Source: Planomicrobium soli
GTDB lineage: Bacteria; Bacillota; Bacilli; Bacillales_A; Planococcaceae
Assembly (NCBI RefSeq): GCF_003014655.1
Contig: NZ_PYAT01000003.1
Coordinates: 124,001-188,000 of the forward strand
Reading direction: 5' to 3'
Length of the DNA: 64,000 nt
Part shown: in pieces, positions 33,905 through 42,897 of the stretch
Position numbering within the stretch: the first letter of the stretch is position 1
Layout of the letters: every line of letters starts with the position of its first letter
Notes under the pieces: model-generated
The model's database searches: none
What the model saw: the letters and a program-made list of their open reading frames with translations, nothing else
What the model was told of the DNA's origin: nothing
Made by a program: the position numbers and the translations under genes

Positions 33905-34826
33905 TAAGATCAGTTCTAGTTCAAAAGCGAAAGGTGTTTCATTGCTGGATTTAAAAAAAGCAGAAAAAGAGCTCGGTGCACTTTTCCCAGAAGAATTCAA
34001 GGATCTTTATGTAGAAACAAATGGCGCTGAGTTTGGTGAGTGGACTTTGTTTCCGGTTGCGACTGCTCAAGATGGAACATTAAGCAGTGATCTTGTTAGT
34101 CATAATCTGCACAACAGACCCGAGAACTTACCTGCTGACATGATTATTGTTGGCGAGAATAACATTGGAGATAAGCTTTGTTATCGCATCCGGAAAAGGT
34201 GGATGCAGGAGTACCTCTTTCTGTGGAATGAAAAAAATAACCGTTTAAATAAATATACTTCCCTTTTAAGCGAACTTATTGAAACCACCGTTCGGAAAGA
34301 CACCAATGGAAAGCCTCGAAACATGGGTGACTTTACTGTCAAAAGTGGAAAGCTGATTGTAACGGATCCTTGTTACTCAGCCGAAGATACAGGCATTCAA
34401 GTTCACTTATCGAATGTAAAAAACGGACGGTGGACAGCCACGGTTTCTTATACAGATGATGAAGTTGTCGAGAAGTTAACTGCGTATTTTGCAGAAAAGA
34501 AACCAAGTGGAAAATGGCATAGTTGCGATAAACTTATCGCTGTAGATTCTGCACAAGCTGGTATATTTGATGCTGCTTTATTCGGGAAAGATGAAGCTAT
34601 TCCATATGAAGTAGAAAATGTATATGGCATAGGGATGGATGAAGAGGGATTGAAATACTATGTTGCATGTTCAGATGCTGTGGCATCTGATGATCAGGGA
34701 GGCGTAATTCCTGGAGGCGCAGTCGCCATGTCAGGCTATGGAGACGGGATGTATGAAGTGTACTTAAAATACAATATTCATAAAGAAATAGTAGGTGTGA
34801 TGATCGGCTTTGGCGAGGAAGAATAA
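33888..34826 (+). CDS. SMI1/KNR4 (SUKH) domain fused to DUF4241
   Basis: Two-domain cytosolic protein of 312 aa. Residues about 1-125 are SMI1/KNR4: LLDLKKAEKELGALFPEEFK DLY, FPVATAQDG and YLFLWNEKNN. Residues about 140-312 are DUF4241, with GKLIVTDPCYSAEDTG, AVDSAQAGIFDAALFG and VIPGGAVAMSGYGDGMYEVY. SUKH domains are established immunity proteins against nuclease and other polymorphic toxins. ATG at 33888 with GGAGGACCAGAA upstream; coupled to the 60-aa gene. A terminator follows. The fusion suggests either dual immunity or a scaffold. Confidence 0.88.
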   Translation: MKKVIDKISSSSKAKGVSLLDLKKAEKELGALFPEEFKDLYVETNGAEFGEWTLFPVATAQDGTLSSDLVSHNLHNRPENLPADMIIVGENNIGDKLCYRIRKRWMQEYLFLWNEKNNRLNKYTSLLSELIETTVRKDTNGKPRNMGDFTVKSGKLIVTDPCYSAEDTGIQVHLSNVKNGRWTATVSYTDDEVVEKLTAYFAEKKPSGKWHSCDKLIAVDSAQAGIFDAALFGKDEAIPYEVENVYGIGMDEEGLKYYVACSDAVASDDQGGVIPGGAVAMSGYGDGMYEVYLKYNIHKEIVGVMIGFGEEE

Positions 34827-34886
34827 CTAGTGGACTAAGTTCATTTTTTAGATAGGGAAAGCATAAAGAAATAAATTAAAGAAACG

Positions 34887-34928
34887 GCCTAACAAGAGCA
34901 TCTTTATTTCCTCTCGTTAGGCTTTTTT
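34887..34928 (+). terminator. Terminator of the SMI1-DUF4241 unit
   Basis: GCCTAAC-AGAG pairs with CTCT-GTTAGGC, followed by TTTTTT. Confidence 0.85.
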
Positions 34929-35156
34929 AGTTTATAGATTTTACAACTAATGATACGCATTAATCGGTACTAGATTGTAAATAAGGTTACCTAGACGGCC
35001 ATGCCAGAAAACAGGATGCTTCCCATCAAGCTGCCGATTCACTTATTCAATCCACTTCCCAAAAGATCTTGCTATTGGCTAAGAAGGCAACAACACTCTA
35101 TTTTTGCATTGTAGCTTCGGATCAAAGCTCAATAATTTTATTATCTTCAACTGGTA
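34929..35156. other. Intergenic region between converging genes
   Basis: About 230 bp with no reading frame or hairpin that I can support. It carries no recognisable terminator for the minus-strand gene at 35157. Confidence 0.4.
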
Positions 35157-35780
35157 TTAGTCCCACCAGAGGAACAATTTATTCGTATTTTTAAGTTCTT
35201 CAATAAGGCCATCTATACTTTCCGTACCTTGATCTACGATATCAGGACAAAATTCGTACATTTCATGTGCAAAAGATTCTATTTCGTTATTCTGGATCTC
35301 CTCTATAAAAATTGCTTCAACCCAATCATAGTCAGCGCCTACTATAGTGAACGGATAGCGGTTGTTCCATTGCATCAGTCTTGAAATAACTTCTTGATTG
35401 CTGATATCGTAATTTTCGCCATTTGTTTGCACAACCTTTAATATGTCAAACTGATCGCTGCCTTTAATTATGCCTATCCTACACTCACTATTGAAATTAA
35501 AATTTCTTTCGTTAATAAAAACCAGGTATCCTGTTTGATGAAATTGAGATTGAAGCTTTAAAACAACTTCCTCAGATTTTTCTTCTGAAATGCTAAAAGA
35601 GATTCCAACTGTCTCAACCAAATCATTTTCCAGGTTACTGATGTTTAATGGCTGTAATCCAGCAGGAGCAACTTGTTTTATAATTCTCACCACTTTGTCC
35701 TCAAAGCCTAACTCCTTAATTAGCCCATCGCTTATCTTTTCAGTTTTTTTGCCTAATCCGAAAAAACGTCTAAAACCCAT
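35157..35780 (-). CDS. DUF4253 domain protein
   Basis: Soluble protein of 207 aa. The C-terminal DUF4253 domain is strong: FDILKVVQTNGENYDISNQE, VISRLMQWNNRYPFTIVGAD, YDWVEAIFIEE, then CPDIVDQGTESIDGLIEELK and the terminal LFLWWD typical of the family. The first ~90 residues are a separate alpha/beta part. ATG at 35780 follows AGAGAGGTAGTTTT. DUF4253 proteins are common in immunity-like arrays; no activity is known. Confidence 0.85.
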   Translation of the reverse strand: MGFRRFFGLGKKTEKISDGLIKELGFEDKVVRIIKQVAPAGLQPLNISNLENDLVETVGISFSISEEKSEEVVLKLQSQFHQTGYLVFINERNFNFNSECRIGIIKGSDQFDILKVVQTNGENYDISNQEVISRLMQWNNRYPFTIVGADYDWVEAIFIEEIQNNEIESFAHEMYEFCPDIVDQGTESIDGLIEELKNTNKLFLWWD

Positions 35781-35854
35781 AAAACTACCTCTCTTTGTCC
35801 TTTTGAACTTCTAAACTATTTGTTATAAGAACGTTACTCCAGCAAGGTGTTCTC

Positions 35855-35956
35855 CTAGTTGCTTTCTAATAAATCTTTAAGTTCACCTTTTTTATACTTA
35901 TTCGTCCATCTCCAGCAATCTTGAACGCAGTACGGGTAAGAACCCATGTAATTCAT
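35855..35956 (-). CDS. Possible 33-aa frame
   Basis: MNYMGSYPYCVQDCWRWTNK, then YKKGELKDLLESN. It lies just past the 36001 gene on the same strand. No clear ribosome site; it may be a remnant of a longer protein or noncoding. Confidence 0.25.
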   Translation of the reverse strand: MNYMGSYPYCVQDCWRWTNKYKKGELKDLLESN

Positions 35957-36000
35957 GAATCTCTACCGCTTCATCTGTAAAGTTATATCGTAAACTGTTT

Positions 36001-36567
36001 TTAACGTTCCATTGATTTAGAGTAACCAAAACATTCTCTAAATAATTTCCTCCCAATATAGTGGTGAAATTTATAGTAGTTAGGTCTGTAAAATTCGTTC
36101 CAATAGCTAATCATCCTACTATAACTCTTACAAAATTCCTCTCTGTTTTCACTGCAAAAGAACTTAATTCGTTCCGTGTCTTGATCTTTTAAAATGCCAT
36201 AAGTCATTTCTAAGATTTCCACGACGTATTCGTCACAGATTTTAACGATATAAGGAATCGCCCAGTCTTCATAATCCATTTGAAGCAGCGAACGCAAATG
36301 CTTTTGCCGAACATAGCCATCACTACTTCTTGAATAGATGCAATGCAGAATCATTTTTTGTCGTTCATTTAAGATATCTTCTATTTCATTTGAGTTATCA
36401 ATAGAGTAAATACGGTAGGGAAACACAACTGCCCTATTGTTCTGCCAATAGTGAATAAAATCTTCAGAAATATCATATCTGGAATTATTCCAGGTTTTAT
36501 CAGCTGTCAATCCAATCACTTTAGCAACATCATCTTTCAAGTATTTTGGAAACCCTAGTTGAAACAC
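36001..36567 (-). CDS. Conserved hypothetical protein, 188 aa
   Basis: Soluble mostly helical protein. Segments such as FPYRIYSIDN, QKMILHCIYSRSSDGYVRQK, WAIPYIVKICDEYVVEIL and RMISYWNEFYR resemble a conserved Bacillales family of unknown function that I know from genome annotations. ATG at 36567 with TTAAGGAAGTGATTCAG upstream. It has no domain name I can give. Its position within the small-gene array is compatible with an immunity-type role, but this is context only. Confidence 0.75.
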   Translation of the reverse strand: MFQLGFPKYLKDDVAKVIGLTADKTWNNSRYDISEDFIHYWQNNRAVVFPYRIYSIDNSNEIEDILNERQKMILHCIYSRSSDGYVRQKHLRSLLQMDYEDWAIPYIVKICDEYVVEILEMTYGILKDQDTERIKFFCSENREEFCKSYSRMISYWNEFYRPNYYKFHHYIGRKLFRECFGYSKSMER

Positions 36568-36711
36568 TGAATCACTTCCTTAATATATGTAATTTACAAA
36601 GCAGGTAAAGAAAGCTCCAAAAGGAAGATTATAAATTTATCTAAATAGACCTCATCTACATACTCAAATTTTGTTAGCAGTAAAAGACATCGCCTTTCGT
36701 ATCCCGAAAAG

Positions 36712-36737
36712 AAAAAAGAAGCGAGTTTCGCTTCTTA
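36712..36737 (-). terminator. Terminator overlapping the stop of the DUF2185 gene
   Basis: AAGAAGCGA pairs with TCGCTTCTT with a 2-nt loop; on the minus strand a TTTTTT run follows. Confidence 0.75.
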
Positions 36738-37364
36738 TTCTTCGAAATACCCTTCCCAATCATAATCCTCAATCTCGGCAAATTCCCCTTTATCATTTCT
36801 TTCATATGCACATAAAGGTGGTTTTTCCAGAAACTCCAGTATGGAGTCATCCATGTTTAAAATGACTGCAACGGCAATAATTTGGAAGTTTTCTAAATCA
36901 CTCAGGAAATCCTCTTCTTCATACCCGCTCAATATAGCCCATCCCGAGTCGCCATCTTCTGTCGAGTTGTCACGAAGCATAAAGTTAAACTCTTTTCTTT
37001 CTAGAACATCATTGCTAACTGTAACCAATGTATCAAAGTAAATATCCTTGTCGTCAATATGCGGATCTTCGTATTCCGTATCGCAAATGTTTTCATAACC
37101 AAAAGAGACTCTTTCCCCTACTTCAATCGGCAAACTATATGGTTCATTATTCAATGTACCAGTAAATCTTGACCCATCGATCTCAGTGATCTCCACCCAC
37201 ATTCTCTCGGCTCCGAACTCTCCTTCTTCTGCTTCATTTGCCACAAAAATTAGTTTTACCAGATCACCAATTTCCAGCCAGCTAAGCACTTCTTCGCTTG
37301 GTCTTTGGAAAGTGTACGGAAACTCTTTGTTCAACTCATAGACGTTATCTAAATACCATGACAT
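36735..37364 (-). CDS. DUF2185 (Imm33-like) domain protein
   Basis: Very acidic soluble protein of 209 aa. The first half has a DUF2314-like pattern (LEIGDLVKLIFV, RMWVEITEIDGSRFTGTLNN, GERVSFGYENI); the second half has the DUF2185/Imm33 segment DSGWAILSGYEEEDFLSDLE. I start it at the ATG at 37364 (GGGAGGAAAACGC in front); an in-frame ATG at 37439 lacks a site. DUF2185 is an immunity-type domain of polymorphic toxin systems, so this is one of the stronger indications that the surrounding array concerns protection. Confidence 0.82.
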   Translation of the reverse strand: MSWYLDNVYELNKEFPYTFQRPSEEVLSWLEIGDLVKLIFVANEAEEGEFGAERMWVEITEIDGSRFTGTLNNEPYSLPIEVGERVSFGYENICDTEYEDPHIDDKDIYFDTLVTVSNDVLERKEFNFMLRDNSTEDGDSGWAILSGYEEEDFLSDLENFQIIAVAVILNMDDSILEFLEKPPLCAYERNDKGEFAEIEDYDWEGYFEE

Positions 37365-37721
37365 GCGTTTTCCTCCCATATTGCTTTTGAAATATGCTTT
37401 ATGCCTTTCCCAATAACTCTTTACTTTAAACTGAGACATGCTTTAACAACTGTTTCTCGATTCTTAAAAGCTTTTTTGATTGAGCAAATACTAAAACACA
37501 GGTATCTCATTCCATCTAACTTATCCTTTATTTTATCGAATACGAGCACATTAAACTATATGAAATTCTTTATAGTAGTTAGAGGACTCCTTAGAAAGGT
37601 CTTTCATAGTAGCTATTTTCAAGTACTATCATGCAGTCAAAAAGCCATTCGGTGGGTTAAGTGAGATCATTTCGTTACTAAAATAAACCCGTTATGTTTT
37701 TTATCGATCAAAAACCAAAAA
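37365..37721. other. Intergenic region
   Basis: About 350 bp, AT-rich, without a frame or motif that I can support. Confidence 0.4.
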
Positions 37722-37754
37722 ATAAAAAAACCGCAGCAGAATCTGCCGCAGTTT
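37722..37754 (-). terminator. Terminator of the LysM gene
   Basis: AAACTGCGGCAG pairs with CTGCTGCGGTTT on the minus strand (one mismatch), followed by a long T run. Confidence 0.88.
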
Positions 37755-37772
37755 AAAAGCTAAACTATTTTT

Positions 37773-38618
37773 TTATTCCAGTTCTTGCACTGCATAAGAA
37801 ACCATTTCATATCGTGGACCTACCCGAACCACCGTGAACGTTAACCTAAGATCATTTCGGTCCGCCAAATGCTGGATCGGAGCGTTTCCTTGATACAGAT
37901 TTATCGCATAATAATCGTTGCCCACCTTCACTTCGATTACGCGGCCATCTGCTAATCCAAAAGGCTCTTCTGTGGTAATTTGCAGTACTTCACCTGAAAC
38001 TTTAAGCTCCTGAAACACCTGCAAGGTACTAATTGGCAAAGCGATCGTGCTGCCAAATTTGTTTCGTAACGTGTGCTTAGTGTCACCCGACTTCACGACG
38101 TAAGTTGCAGAAGTTCGGTAGATTACCCCAGTGTCAGGATAAAGCGTTAAGATTTGCCCAACTTTGATAATGTCAGATGTAAGACGGTTAAGTCTCTTGA
38201 TGCTATCGATTGAAACACCTGTTCTTATGGAGATGGAATACAACGTATCCCCTTTTACCACCCGGTAATTTCTGTTTTCCAGATTTTCCTGATTTCCACT
38301 CCACGATTGGTCTTTGTGCGGAATTGCGATTTTTTGACCGACTATTATCTTGGTGCTTTTGGTGAAGTTCGCCGCCATCAACTGTTCAACAACCAAACCG
38401 TATTTTTTCGCTATACTGTAGAATGTGTCTCCTTTTTGGACAATGTAATAACTGGCCACGTCACTTGCTGCACTAGGTGTAATCACTGGACTCGCAACTG
38501 CAGCAGACGAAACTAACGCAAACGACAAAAGAATTTTGGCCATTCGGTTTTTTCCTTCCGACGATTGAGGCTTTTCGTTTTTGGCTTGAGGGACAGGTTT
38601 TAACTTGAATTCCACCAT
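37773..38618 (-). CDS. Secreted or anchored LysM-repeat protein
   Basis: Cell-wall-binding protein of 281 aa. A short cytosolic basic stretch and a helix (KILLSFALVSSAAVASPVI) precede three LysM modules: YYIVQKGDTFYSIAKKYGLV, YRVVKGDTLYSISIRTGVSI and a weaker YVVKSGDTKHTLRNKFGST. The remaining ~90 residues form a beta-rich domain of unknown type. LysM binds N-acetylglucosamine of peptidoglycan. No hydrolase domain is visible, so it may be a scaffold or regulator of wall enzymes. ATG at 38618, AAAGTAGGGGGAAAAG in front. Confidence 0.88.
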   Translation of the reverse strand: MVEFKLKPVPQAKNEKPQSSEGKNRMAKILLSFALVSSAAVASPVITPSAASDVASYYIVQKGDTFYSIAKKYGLVVEQLMAANFTKSTKIIVGQKIAIPHKDQSWSGNQENLENRNYRVVKGDTLYSISIRTGVSIDSIKRLNRLTSDIIKVGQILTLYPDTGVIYRTSATYVVKSGDTKHTLRNKFGSTIALPISTLQVFQELKVSGEVLQITTEEPFGLADGRVIEVKVGNDYYAINLYQGNAPIQHLADRNDLRLTFTVVRVGPRYEMVSYAVQELE

Positions 38619-38916
38619 CTTTTCCCCCTACTTTCTGGTTTTAATTTACTGCTATTAATACTTAATTTCCCCATAATGAAAATAAATAATCATTTATTTT
38701 TAATTTTCTGATAATTTAAATGCAATAATTACTTCTAAAAAAGCTACCCTATTAAAAGCCTAGTTCAGTTTCAGCAACTCTTCTCCTTTTTTTTATAAGG
38801 ACCCAATATTGATGAAATGTAAGCTGATTATAACTCCTTCGTAATAGAAAACATTGAGATTATCTAATTTAGGGTCTCATGCCTTTCCTATAAATCAAGG
38901 GTTAGCAAGGGGTTGC
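38619..38916. other. AT-rich intergenic region
   Basis: About 300 bp; promoter region of the LysM gene. No frame or dyad recognised. Confidence 0.4.
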
Positions 38917-39360
38917 TCAAGGAGCAATTTCGAAAAATTTCCCATTGTCCGGAATAAAGAGCAGTGAGATATTCTCTCCGCTTGATGGCACTGTTCCCAA
39001 AAAGGCATAGCCCCAACTGGGAGCGAAGGGATGCCAAACATCGCTCCTATCGAGAGGCAAGTTGTCCTGCTCCGTCAGCTCCAGGTCCTGGTTGTAGTTG
39101 GCCAAAATATGTTCTTGGGCTTGCTGATGGGTGAATTCTGGCATCGAAAAGAAGATTGATGCTCCCACCACAAAGACAAAAAAGAAATAAGCCCCATATC
39201 TCTTCTCCGGAATAAGGTGTTTATGGACCATGACATGAAGCGATAAAAAGAGAATAGGAGCGTGCAATGCCATCACATTATGATAAATTTGCTCATTCAC
39301 GACAAAAAGAAGAATCAAGATAAAAAGAGATATGGTAAAGCCACCCTTGTATTCTTTCAA
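38917..39360 (-). CDS. Hypothetical membrane protein, 147 aa
   Basis: Three N-terminal helices (GFTISLFILILLFVVNEQI, ALHAPILFLSLHVMVHKHLI, GAYFFFVFVVGASIFFSM) followed by a short extracytoplasmic domain (WHPFAPSWGYAFLGTVPSSG). ATG at 39360 with a purine-rich AAAGGAGGTCGGAAACGG upstream. No family recognised. It stands alone and is flanked by the hairpin at 39509. Confidence 0.6.
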   Translation of the reverse strand: MKEYKGGFTISLFILILLFVVNEQIYHNVMALHAPILFLSLHVMVHKHLIPEKRYGAYFFFVFVVGASIFFSMPEFTHQQAQEHILANYNQDLELTEQDNLPLDRSDVWHPFAPSWGYAFLGTVPSSGENISLLFIPDNGKFFEIAP

Positions 39361-39508
39361 CCGTTTCCGACCTCCTTTAGTGTAATGTGGACGAACGAAT
39401 TTTCTTTAGGATAAATTATGTAGTGACTTACTTGAAGAGTTTAACTAAAAGTAAAAAGAGAACCGTCATGTAACAGCGAGCCTCGTTGAATCAATAAGTT
39501 TCTATTTC

Positions 39509-39540
39509 GACAGCAACTTAAGTTTTATTAAGTTGCTGTC
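39509..39540. terminator. Perfect hairpin, possible terminator of the gene at 39609
   Basis: GACAGCAACTTAA pairs exactly with TTAAGTTGCTGTC across a 6-nt loop. There is no T run on either strand, so it may be a repeat end rather than a terminator. Confidence 0.4.
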
Positions 39541-39608
39541 AATTAAAGCGATATCGATTTCTCCTGCTAATGTTCGTATGTCTGAGTCAGTGTTTTGCAA
39601 GAGGTTGG

Positions 39609-40079
39609 CTATACTTTTATTTTATTCCTTTTCAGCTGTATTACATAACTTGCATCCGTTCCGGAATCGTATCGTCCCACCTCAAATTCCTTGAAGTTGA
39701 TCAGATCCCTGAAATAGAAGGGGACATCCGCCTCCCAATCGATATTCTCAAGCATTAGAGGAAAATTATCTTCAATTGGGTTTGGCGTATGGATGTAAAT
39801 AGCGTCGGATCCTGCGTCAGCAATATCCACTGATACCCATGACTGAAAAGACATCTCGGAGGCTTCGAGCTTTACCGCCAACCCTTTATATAGCGTTAAA
39901 TGAGCTTTTATGTGCGCCCTTCTTAATTTTATGCTTCTATTTCCATTCCCCTTAAAATCCAGGTGGATATGCCAAAGGTTAAACCAGCTAGCCTTTCCAA
40001 AGTCTAATTTAGAATGTTCGGCAGTGACCTTTTGCTGCAGATTGCGAAAATGACGTCTTTTGCCTCGGAATTTTTTCAA
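39609..40079 (-). CDS. Hypothetical protein, 156 aa
   Basis: Soluble protein with a very basic N-terminus (MKKFRGKRRHFRNLQQK) and a beta-rich rest: SIKLRRAHIKAHLTLYKGLA, WVSVDIADAGSDAIYIHTPN, VPFYFRDLINFKEFEVGRYD. ATG at 40079; the ribosome site is GGGGGTGCTGCAT. It lies 40 nt downstream of the HEAT-repeat gene. The pattern recurs in immunity-type gene arrays as a hypothetical, but I have no family name. Confidence 0.6.
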   Translation of the reverse strand: MKKFRGKRRHFRNLQQKVTAEHSKLDFGKASWFNLWHIHLDFKGNGNRSIKLRRAHIKAHLTLYKGLAVKLEASEMSFQSWVSVDIADAGSDAIYIHTPNPIEDNFPLMLENIDWEADVPFYFRDLINFKEFEVGRYDSGTDASYVIQLKRNKIKV

Positions 40080-40119
40080 TATGCAGCACCCCCATTTGCT
40101 TAGATGGAACGATTGAAGG

Positions 40120-40608
40120 TCATTCCCTTATCAATGTGATGATGTGTTCTCTAAATTCAATCTCTTCTTCAAATTCATCAATAAGTTTCTCTATATTTTC
40201 GATAGTCCTTTTTTTGGACATTTCATCAAGATTATTCAAATAGGGTTCAAGGAGATTGTAGGTTTCCCTGCTCACTTCATAGCTTCGATCGGCTAATAAA
40301 GGCAATAACTCCTCAATGGATTCTTCATAATCCAGATATCCCAAAGCATACAACAGCGTTCCTCTAGAATTTTTTGTATTTTTATGCTGAATTAGTTCGA
40401 TCAAGCTTTTTGCAGCCTGTTGGTAGCGGCAATCGGCTAACGCCAGGGCAATTACATTTCGTAAAAAGTTGTTATTGGTCTCTCGCAATTGGGAATGCAG
40501 GAAATCGGCTATATCCAGCGTCTCTTCTAGAGAAAGGTTTTCAATGGCCTCGCTCGCCTTTTCGATCTCGTTGCTTTCAATCCATTCTTTTATTAAAGAT
40601 TTCTCCAT
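40120..40608 (-). CDS. HEAT-repeat protein
   Basis: Acidic all-helical protein of 162 aa built of HEAT-like repeats: FLRNVIALALADCRYQQAAK, SRGTLLYALGYLDYEESIEE and LADRSYEVSRETYNLLEPYL. HEAT and ankyrin proteins of this size often serve as immunity proteins or protein-binding scaffolds. ATG at 40608 with AGGAGAGGAAGC in front. It is followed by the gene at 39609, probably as one unit. Confidence 0.75.
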   Translation of the reverse strand: MEKSLIKEWIESNEIEKASEAIENLSLEETLDIADFLHSQLRETNNNFLRNVIALALADCRYQQAAKSLIELIQHKNTKNSRGTLLYALGYLDYEESIEELLPLLADRSYEVSRETYNLLEPYLNNLDEMSKKRTIENIEKLIDEFEEEIEFREHIITLIRE

Positions 40609-40700
40609 GCTTCCTCTCCTTTTCGGCTTTTAATCTGCTAGTCAAGATGATAGGTTAACTCTTAAAAGATTCGAACCGTATCCCTCTACTTTCCACTTCT

Positions 40701-41179
40701 TTAATACTCTCTTTCTATAATGTCTCCGCCTAATTTATAGATGAGAGAATGCAGGGCACGAATGGCACTTGTGGCATGCTCACCCCAGTGCACTTCAAAA
40801 CCGAACTTCCACTCCCATACCGCTTCGCTGCTATGGCCTTGCTCATATAAAAGGAGCCCTATCTTAATGTTGCTGTAAATGTCGATAATATCGTCTTCTA
40901 AGCACCCATTTACTTGAGTTTCATTATGATAAGGATCGAATATTTCTGAGTAAACGTTATGATGTTTGATTCGGCTTCCGGCAGCAAAAAATCTAAATTG
41001 ATCGGATGCTCTTCTTCAGCTTAGACTTCTGGCAGGTCCAGCGCTTTTGTATACAGGTGGGACAAAATCTTGAGCAAGATGCGGAAGCTTTCTTCTTCCT
41101 CAAAAAGACGGCACGAATCGATCAAATCACAATAGGCGGCAGCGGCGGAACGAAATGCTGCCACTTCCAGGCTTTGTAT
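40701..41179 (-). pseudogene. DUF5063 gene with internal stop, frameshift and ATA in place of the start
   Basis: Translation gives LEVAAFRSAAAAYCDLIDSC ... ILSHLYTKALDLPEV, a TAA, then EEEHPINLDFLLPE, a frame change, and a clean tail NETQVNGCLEDDIIDIYSNI, EQGHSSEAVWEWKFGFEVHW, GEHATSAIRALHSLIYKLGG. This is the whole DUF5063 pattern. The start region has a perfect AAAGGAG followed 7 nt later by ATA instead of ATG. Three separate lesions show a decayed gene rather than a single sequencing error. Confidence 0.8.
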
Positions 41180-41477
41180 CTCTTCACTCCTTTGTTATTA
41201 ACTTTGATGCATCCTTTAGAAAGCACACTGATTACCTTATTAGTGATTTCGCCGAAATTACTCGTATTCCTTTATATTTGCCTCTCCTGCCTTTTTCAAG
41301 CGTTCATTATGTTTCCAAACAAAAAAGGATAGAGGCTTGAATCAAGCTCTTCCCTTCCTAACTTACGATATGAAGTCCATCAGTATTCGGCATAGCTAAA
41401 GACGGTTGTCGTACTGCCGAGCTATTTATGCGCAGCATTCTTCTTTGTAACCATAAACTCTCTGTCTTCTAATCAGA
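41180..41477. other. Intergenic region
   Basis: About 300 bp. Plus-strand open frames here run antisense into the DUF5063 relic and have no ribosome site. I see no gene. Confidence 0.4.
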
Positions 41478-41972
41478 TTAAATAAGCCCTTTTTCATTCA
41501 ACAGCTGTAAATACAGGACATAGTCTTCGTTTTCCAGTGTGTAATTGGAAGGGTTTATTCCTTGTAAGTAAATCATCTTTTTTAAAAGTTTTTCCGATCC
41601 CCCTTGAATCGTAAAGTTGTCTATATAGCGTCGATCCGCAGACTCCAATACGATTTTAATACTTTTCTCTCCCTGGATTATCTGTTCTTTATCTTCAGCG
41701 GATAAAGAAACCCACTGGAAAATCAACTTGATGGACTCTTCGGCTTCAATATTTTCTGAAGCAGAACGCAACTGATGGACCACTTCTTCCGGTATGGAAA
41801 AGCAAGCCCTTATTTGATCAAAGCGGACACAAGGGTCTTCTTTCATCTCTTCCACTGCTTCTTTGCCGATTAGTTTTGCCTGGTACACTTCTATGAGATG
41901 CTGGCTAACTTCCTCCAATGTCAGCCTTTTGGACAAACTGGAACGCAAAAATCTTTCATGCAAAGTTTTCAT
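41478..41972 (-). CDS. Hypothetical protein, 164 aa
   Basis: Soluble charged protein: MKTLHERFLRSSLSKRLTLE, then EEMKEDPCVRFDQIRACFSI and a C-terminal part with INPSNYTLENEDYVLYLQLL. ATG at 41972 with AGAGAGGAAGTTAACT in front. Mixed alpha/beta, no signal or membrane segment. No family recognised. Confidence 0.6.
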   Translation of the reverse strand: MKTLHERFLRSSLSKRLTLEEVSQHLIEVYQAKLIGKEAVEEMKEDPCVRFDQIRACFSIPEEVVHQLRSASENIEAEESIKLIFQWVSLSAEDKEQIIQGEKSIKIVLESADRRYIDNFTIQGGSEKLLKKMIYLQGINPSNYTLENEDYVLYLQLLNEKGLI

Positions 41973-42195
41973 AGTTAACTTCCTCTCTTTGTCGAAAACG
42001 AAGGGTGATGGTGACCCCGCTTCACTCTAAAGCACTCTATTTTAAGATTTATGTTTTCAACATCTAAATGCTTATGAGAAAGCGTAAAATGGACAACGGA
42101 AGAGCAGGAAGAGAACTGACTTAATATGAAACACCTACGTTCCTATAAGTTGTGTTACCTAAAAGGTCCATTCAGTCTTTTACATTACTGTCTTT

Positions 42196-42759
42196 TCAAA
42201 CGATACTGTCTCGATGAAAATCAGTTAAATCGGGATCGACTATTTCAAGCAACTCCTCAAACTGTTCCCATCCGAACTCTGTTATATAAGCTGCCTCGTT
42301 TTTAGTAATTGGCACTAACCAGACCATAATGACTTCTTTTTCTGAAGACTGCTGAAAAACATAGAATTCCTCATTGAAATAAACCGGCGATGTAACATAT
42401 AGCGCTTCTAGTTTAGAGCTTTCGAATAACGGTCCAGCTGGACCAATCACATTTCCTCTGAGCATCAAATGCTTAGAAGCAAGCAAACGATCAGCAACTT
42501 GCATAAGAATACCGGGAATATTTTCAACTCCGAACTCTTTTTTTGATATTATAATAGCTTCTTGAAAAAATCTCGTATGCTTTGCATCCCAAAGAGGATA
42601 TTCACTAACTCCGATAGTTGAATAGGTTGTAGCACCTTCGAATGGGACATCATCAAATAAATTTACTTGAAAATCATGTTGGCAATCCATTTCCAAAGAA
42701 AGCCAACCAGCTTCCAACTTACCTAGGTGTTCCTCTAGAAAACTGATAATAGATTTCAT
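42196..42759 (-). CDS. Suppressor-of-fused (SUFU) domain protein
   Basis: Soluble protein of 187 aa corresponding to a bacterial SUFU domain: FEGATTYSTIGVSEYPLWDA near residues 39-58, EAIIISKKEFGVENIPGILM, GPAGPLFESSKLEALYVTSP and a closing VWLVPITKNEAAYITEFGWE. SUFU domains are an established immunity family of polymorphic toxin systems. ATG at 42759, AAGGAGTGGTAAGTTT in front. It stands alone; no toxin gene is adjacent. Confidence 0.88.
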   Translation of the reverse strand: MKSIISFLEEHLGKLEAGWLSLEMDCQHDFQVNLFDDVPFEGATTYSTIGVSEYPLWDAKHTRFFQEAIIISKKEFGVENIPGILMQVADRLLASKHLMLRGNVIGPAGPLFESSKLEALYVTSPVYFNEEFYVFQQSSEKEVIMVWLVPITKNEAAYITEFGWEQFEELLEIVDPDLTDFHRDSIV

Positions 42760-42897
42760 AAACTTACCACTCCTTATTCAAACTTTGCTTTTAGAATACT
42801 TTCTTATAAGGAAATCAAATATAACTTATCTCAAATTATGTTGTATTCGTTCATTAAGAAAAAGATCACTTTTTTAGATGAGCGCTTCATATGCCTT

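Noticed and set aside
41006..41332. 108-codon plus-strand frame
   Set aside because: It runs antisense across the DUF5063 relic, has no ribosome site and no recognisable protein features.
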